Shown in pieces: positions 6,655-7,171 of a stretch of 7,171 nucleotides of DNA. How positions within the stretch are numbered: the stretch's first letter is position 1; every line of letters begins with the position of its first letter. The translations under genes were made by a program, and so were the position numbers. The stretch spans positions 1 through 7,171 of the forward strand of contig DATHUR010000096.1 of assembly GCA_035462025.1 (NCBI GenBank), written 5' to 3'. A model generated the notes under the pieces. The model was not told the origin of the DNA and did not search any database. It worked only from the letters and a program-made list of their open reading frames with translations. The DNA comes from Egicoccus sp035462025 (GTDB taxonomy: Bacteria > Actinomycetota > Nitriliruptoria > Nitriliruptorales > Nitriliruptoraceae).

Positions 6655-6813
6655 TTGTCGACGAATGACGCTACCAGGACGGCCGTTGTGGAACTGTCGT
6701 GCATGGTCGGGCGAGCCCCCGGATCCCCGCCCCATGCATGCGCGCTTCCACGCGCTCTCGCACGCGCGCGCTGCTCCCGAACCGTGGCTGGTCGACGCCA
6801 CCCCGCCGGCGTG

Positions 6814-6870
6814 ACGGAAACAAAACAATGCGAATCCGCTCCCCGTGTCGACCAAATTGCATTGAATTTC
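6814..6870. promoter_or_regulatory. AT-rich island, candidate promoter/operator for the PaaX gene
   Basis: This is the only clearly AT-rich stretch in the intergenic region. It contains the dyad AAATT-GCATTG-AATTT (6854-6869). On the - strand TTGGTC (6855-6850) could be a -35 box, with CATTGT (6830-6825) a poor -10 at 19-nt spacing. On the + strand TTGAAT (6862-6867) and CAGACT (6885-6890) are 17 nt apart and could serve a gene to the right. The - strand also reads GATTCGC (6836-6830), the core of the E. coli PaaX box as I remember it. Composition supports a control region; individual boxes are weak. Confidence 0.4.
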
Positions 6871-7171
6871 CCGGCCGTTTCGGTCAGACTGCGTACACGG
6901 TGCCCGCGCGGCGGTGCGCCTGTGTGGCGCGCCCTCGTTGTGCGGTAGGCGTGCGCCGATGCGCGCGCCTGGTGCCGTCGGTCCACGGGCGTCGTGCCGG
7001 CTCCTCGGCCCGCTCGGCGAGCGCGCCGGACGCGGGCCGGGAACATCGGCCTGACGCGGGAAACCGCCCCCCTGGCGCCCGCTGCTGCCAGGCGACCGCC
7101 GTCGGGCGAGCCCACCGTCGGCGAGGTCGACCGGCGTATTCCGAGGGCAGTGATGTGCTCGAGACCGCGGG

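Larger units (their letters stand above)
6605..7171. other. 567-bp region without a convincing gene
   Basis: No reading frame here shows the coding bias of the neighbouring genes. The frames that stay open do so only because stop codons are rare at this GC content; in the one I counted codon by codon about a third of third positions are A or T, far more than in the true genes, and the translations are mostly Arg, Gly, Pro, Ser and Ala. The left part (6605 to about 6815) would be the leader of the PaaX gene. An AT-rich island follows, and the right part (about 6900-7171) contains small hairpins such as CCTGGC/GCCAGG (7071-7092) and CGCTC/GAGCG (7011-7023). A next gene may start just beyond the right edge. 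Confidence 0.6.

Noticed and set aside
6601..6855. 84-codon - strand frame from a TTG, whose TGA overlaps the PaaX ATG (ATGA), resembling translational coupling. The frame is open to the right window edge.
   Set aside because: About 30 percent of its third positions are A or T, unlike the true genes; the translation is Arg/Gly/Ser-rich with no recognisable fold, and no ribosome site is evident.
6480..7115. 211-codon - strand frame spanning the intergenic region into the PaaX gene.
   Set aside because: It overlaps the N-terminal part of PaaX in another frame and has an Arg/Ala/Gly-rich junk-like translation.
7143..7171. GAGGG followed 5 nt later by ATG at 7153, possibly the start of a + strand gene.
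   Set aside because: Only six codons are visible before the window ends, too few to judge.
1..7171. Search for CRISPR arrays, tRNA or rRNA genes, insertion-sequence ends and phage genes.
   Set aside because: No regularly spaced repeats, no tRNA-like cloverleaf, and no transposase or integrase-like protein was seen. The Cas2-like fold in PaaX is a family trait and not a CRISPR sign.

Overview
This 7.2 kb window comes from a high-GC bacterium. G or C fills most third codon positions, GTG starts are used next to ATG, and the genes are tightly packed. Protein types such as the Rv0130/HtdZ-like hydratase and the PaaX regulator suggest an actinobacterium, but the lineage is an inference and no genus is claimed.

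Layout: six genes on the + strand form what looks like one operon (about 1-5694), with gaps of 2, 21, 58, 23 and 38 nt. They are the small (DctQ-type, 5'-truncated by the window edge) and large (DctM-type) membrane subunits of a TRAP transporter, an MFE-2-like short-chain dehydrogenase, a single-hotdog MaoC hydratase, a metal-dependent amidohydrolase-superfamily enzyme, and an AMP-forming acyl-CoA synthetase. A PaaX-family regulator on the - strand (5708-6604) is convergent with the synthetase, with only 13 nt between the stop codons. From 6605 to 7171 I see no convincing gene. That stretch holds the PaaX leader, a strong GC hairpin, and a short AT-rich island (about 6814-6870) that is the best promoter/operator candidate.

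How the genes may work together: the TRAP system would import an organic acid (its binding protein is presumably left of the window). The synthetase would make its CoA thioester, the MaoC enzyme would hydrate a 2-enoyl-CoA to an (R)-3-hydroxyacyl-CoA, and the SDR would oxidise that to the 3-ketoacyl-CoA. The amidohydrolase could then cleave it hydrolytically in place of a thiolase. No acyl-CoA dehydrogenase and no thiolase is present, which fits a substrate that is already alpha,beta-unsaturated, such as p-coumarate or ferulate. The enzyme set matches, from memory, couL/couM/couN/couO of p-hydroxycinnamate catabolism in Rhodococcus jostii RHA1. Here it is joined to a TRAP importer and a PaaX regulator instead of the MFS transporter and MarR-type CouR of that strain. 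The substrate is inferred, not shown.
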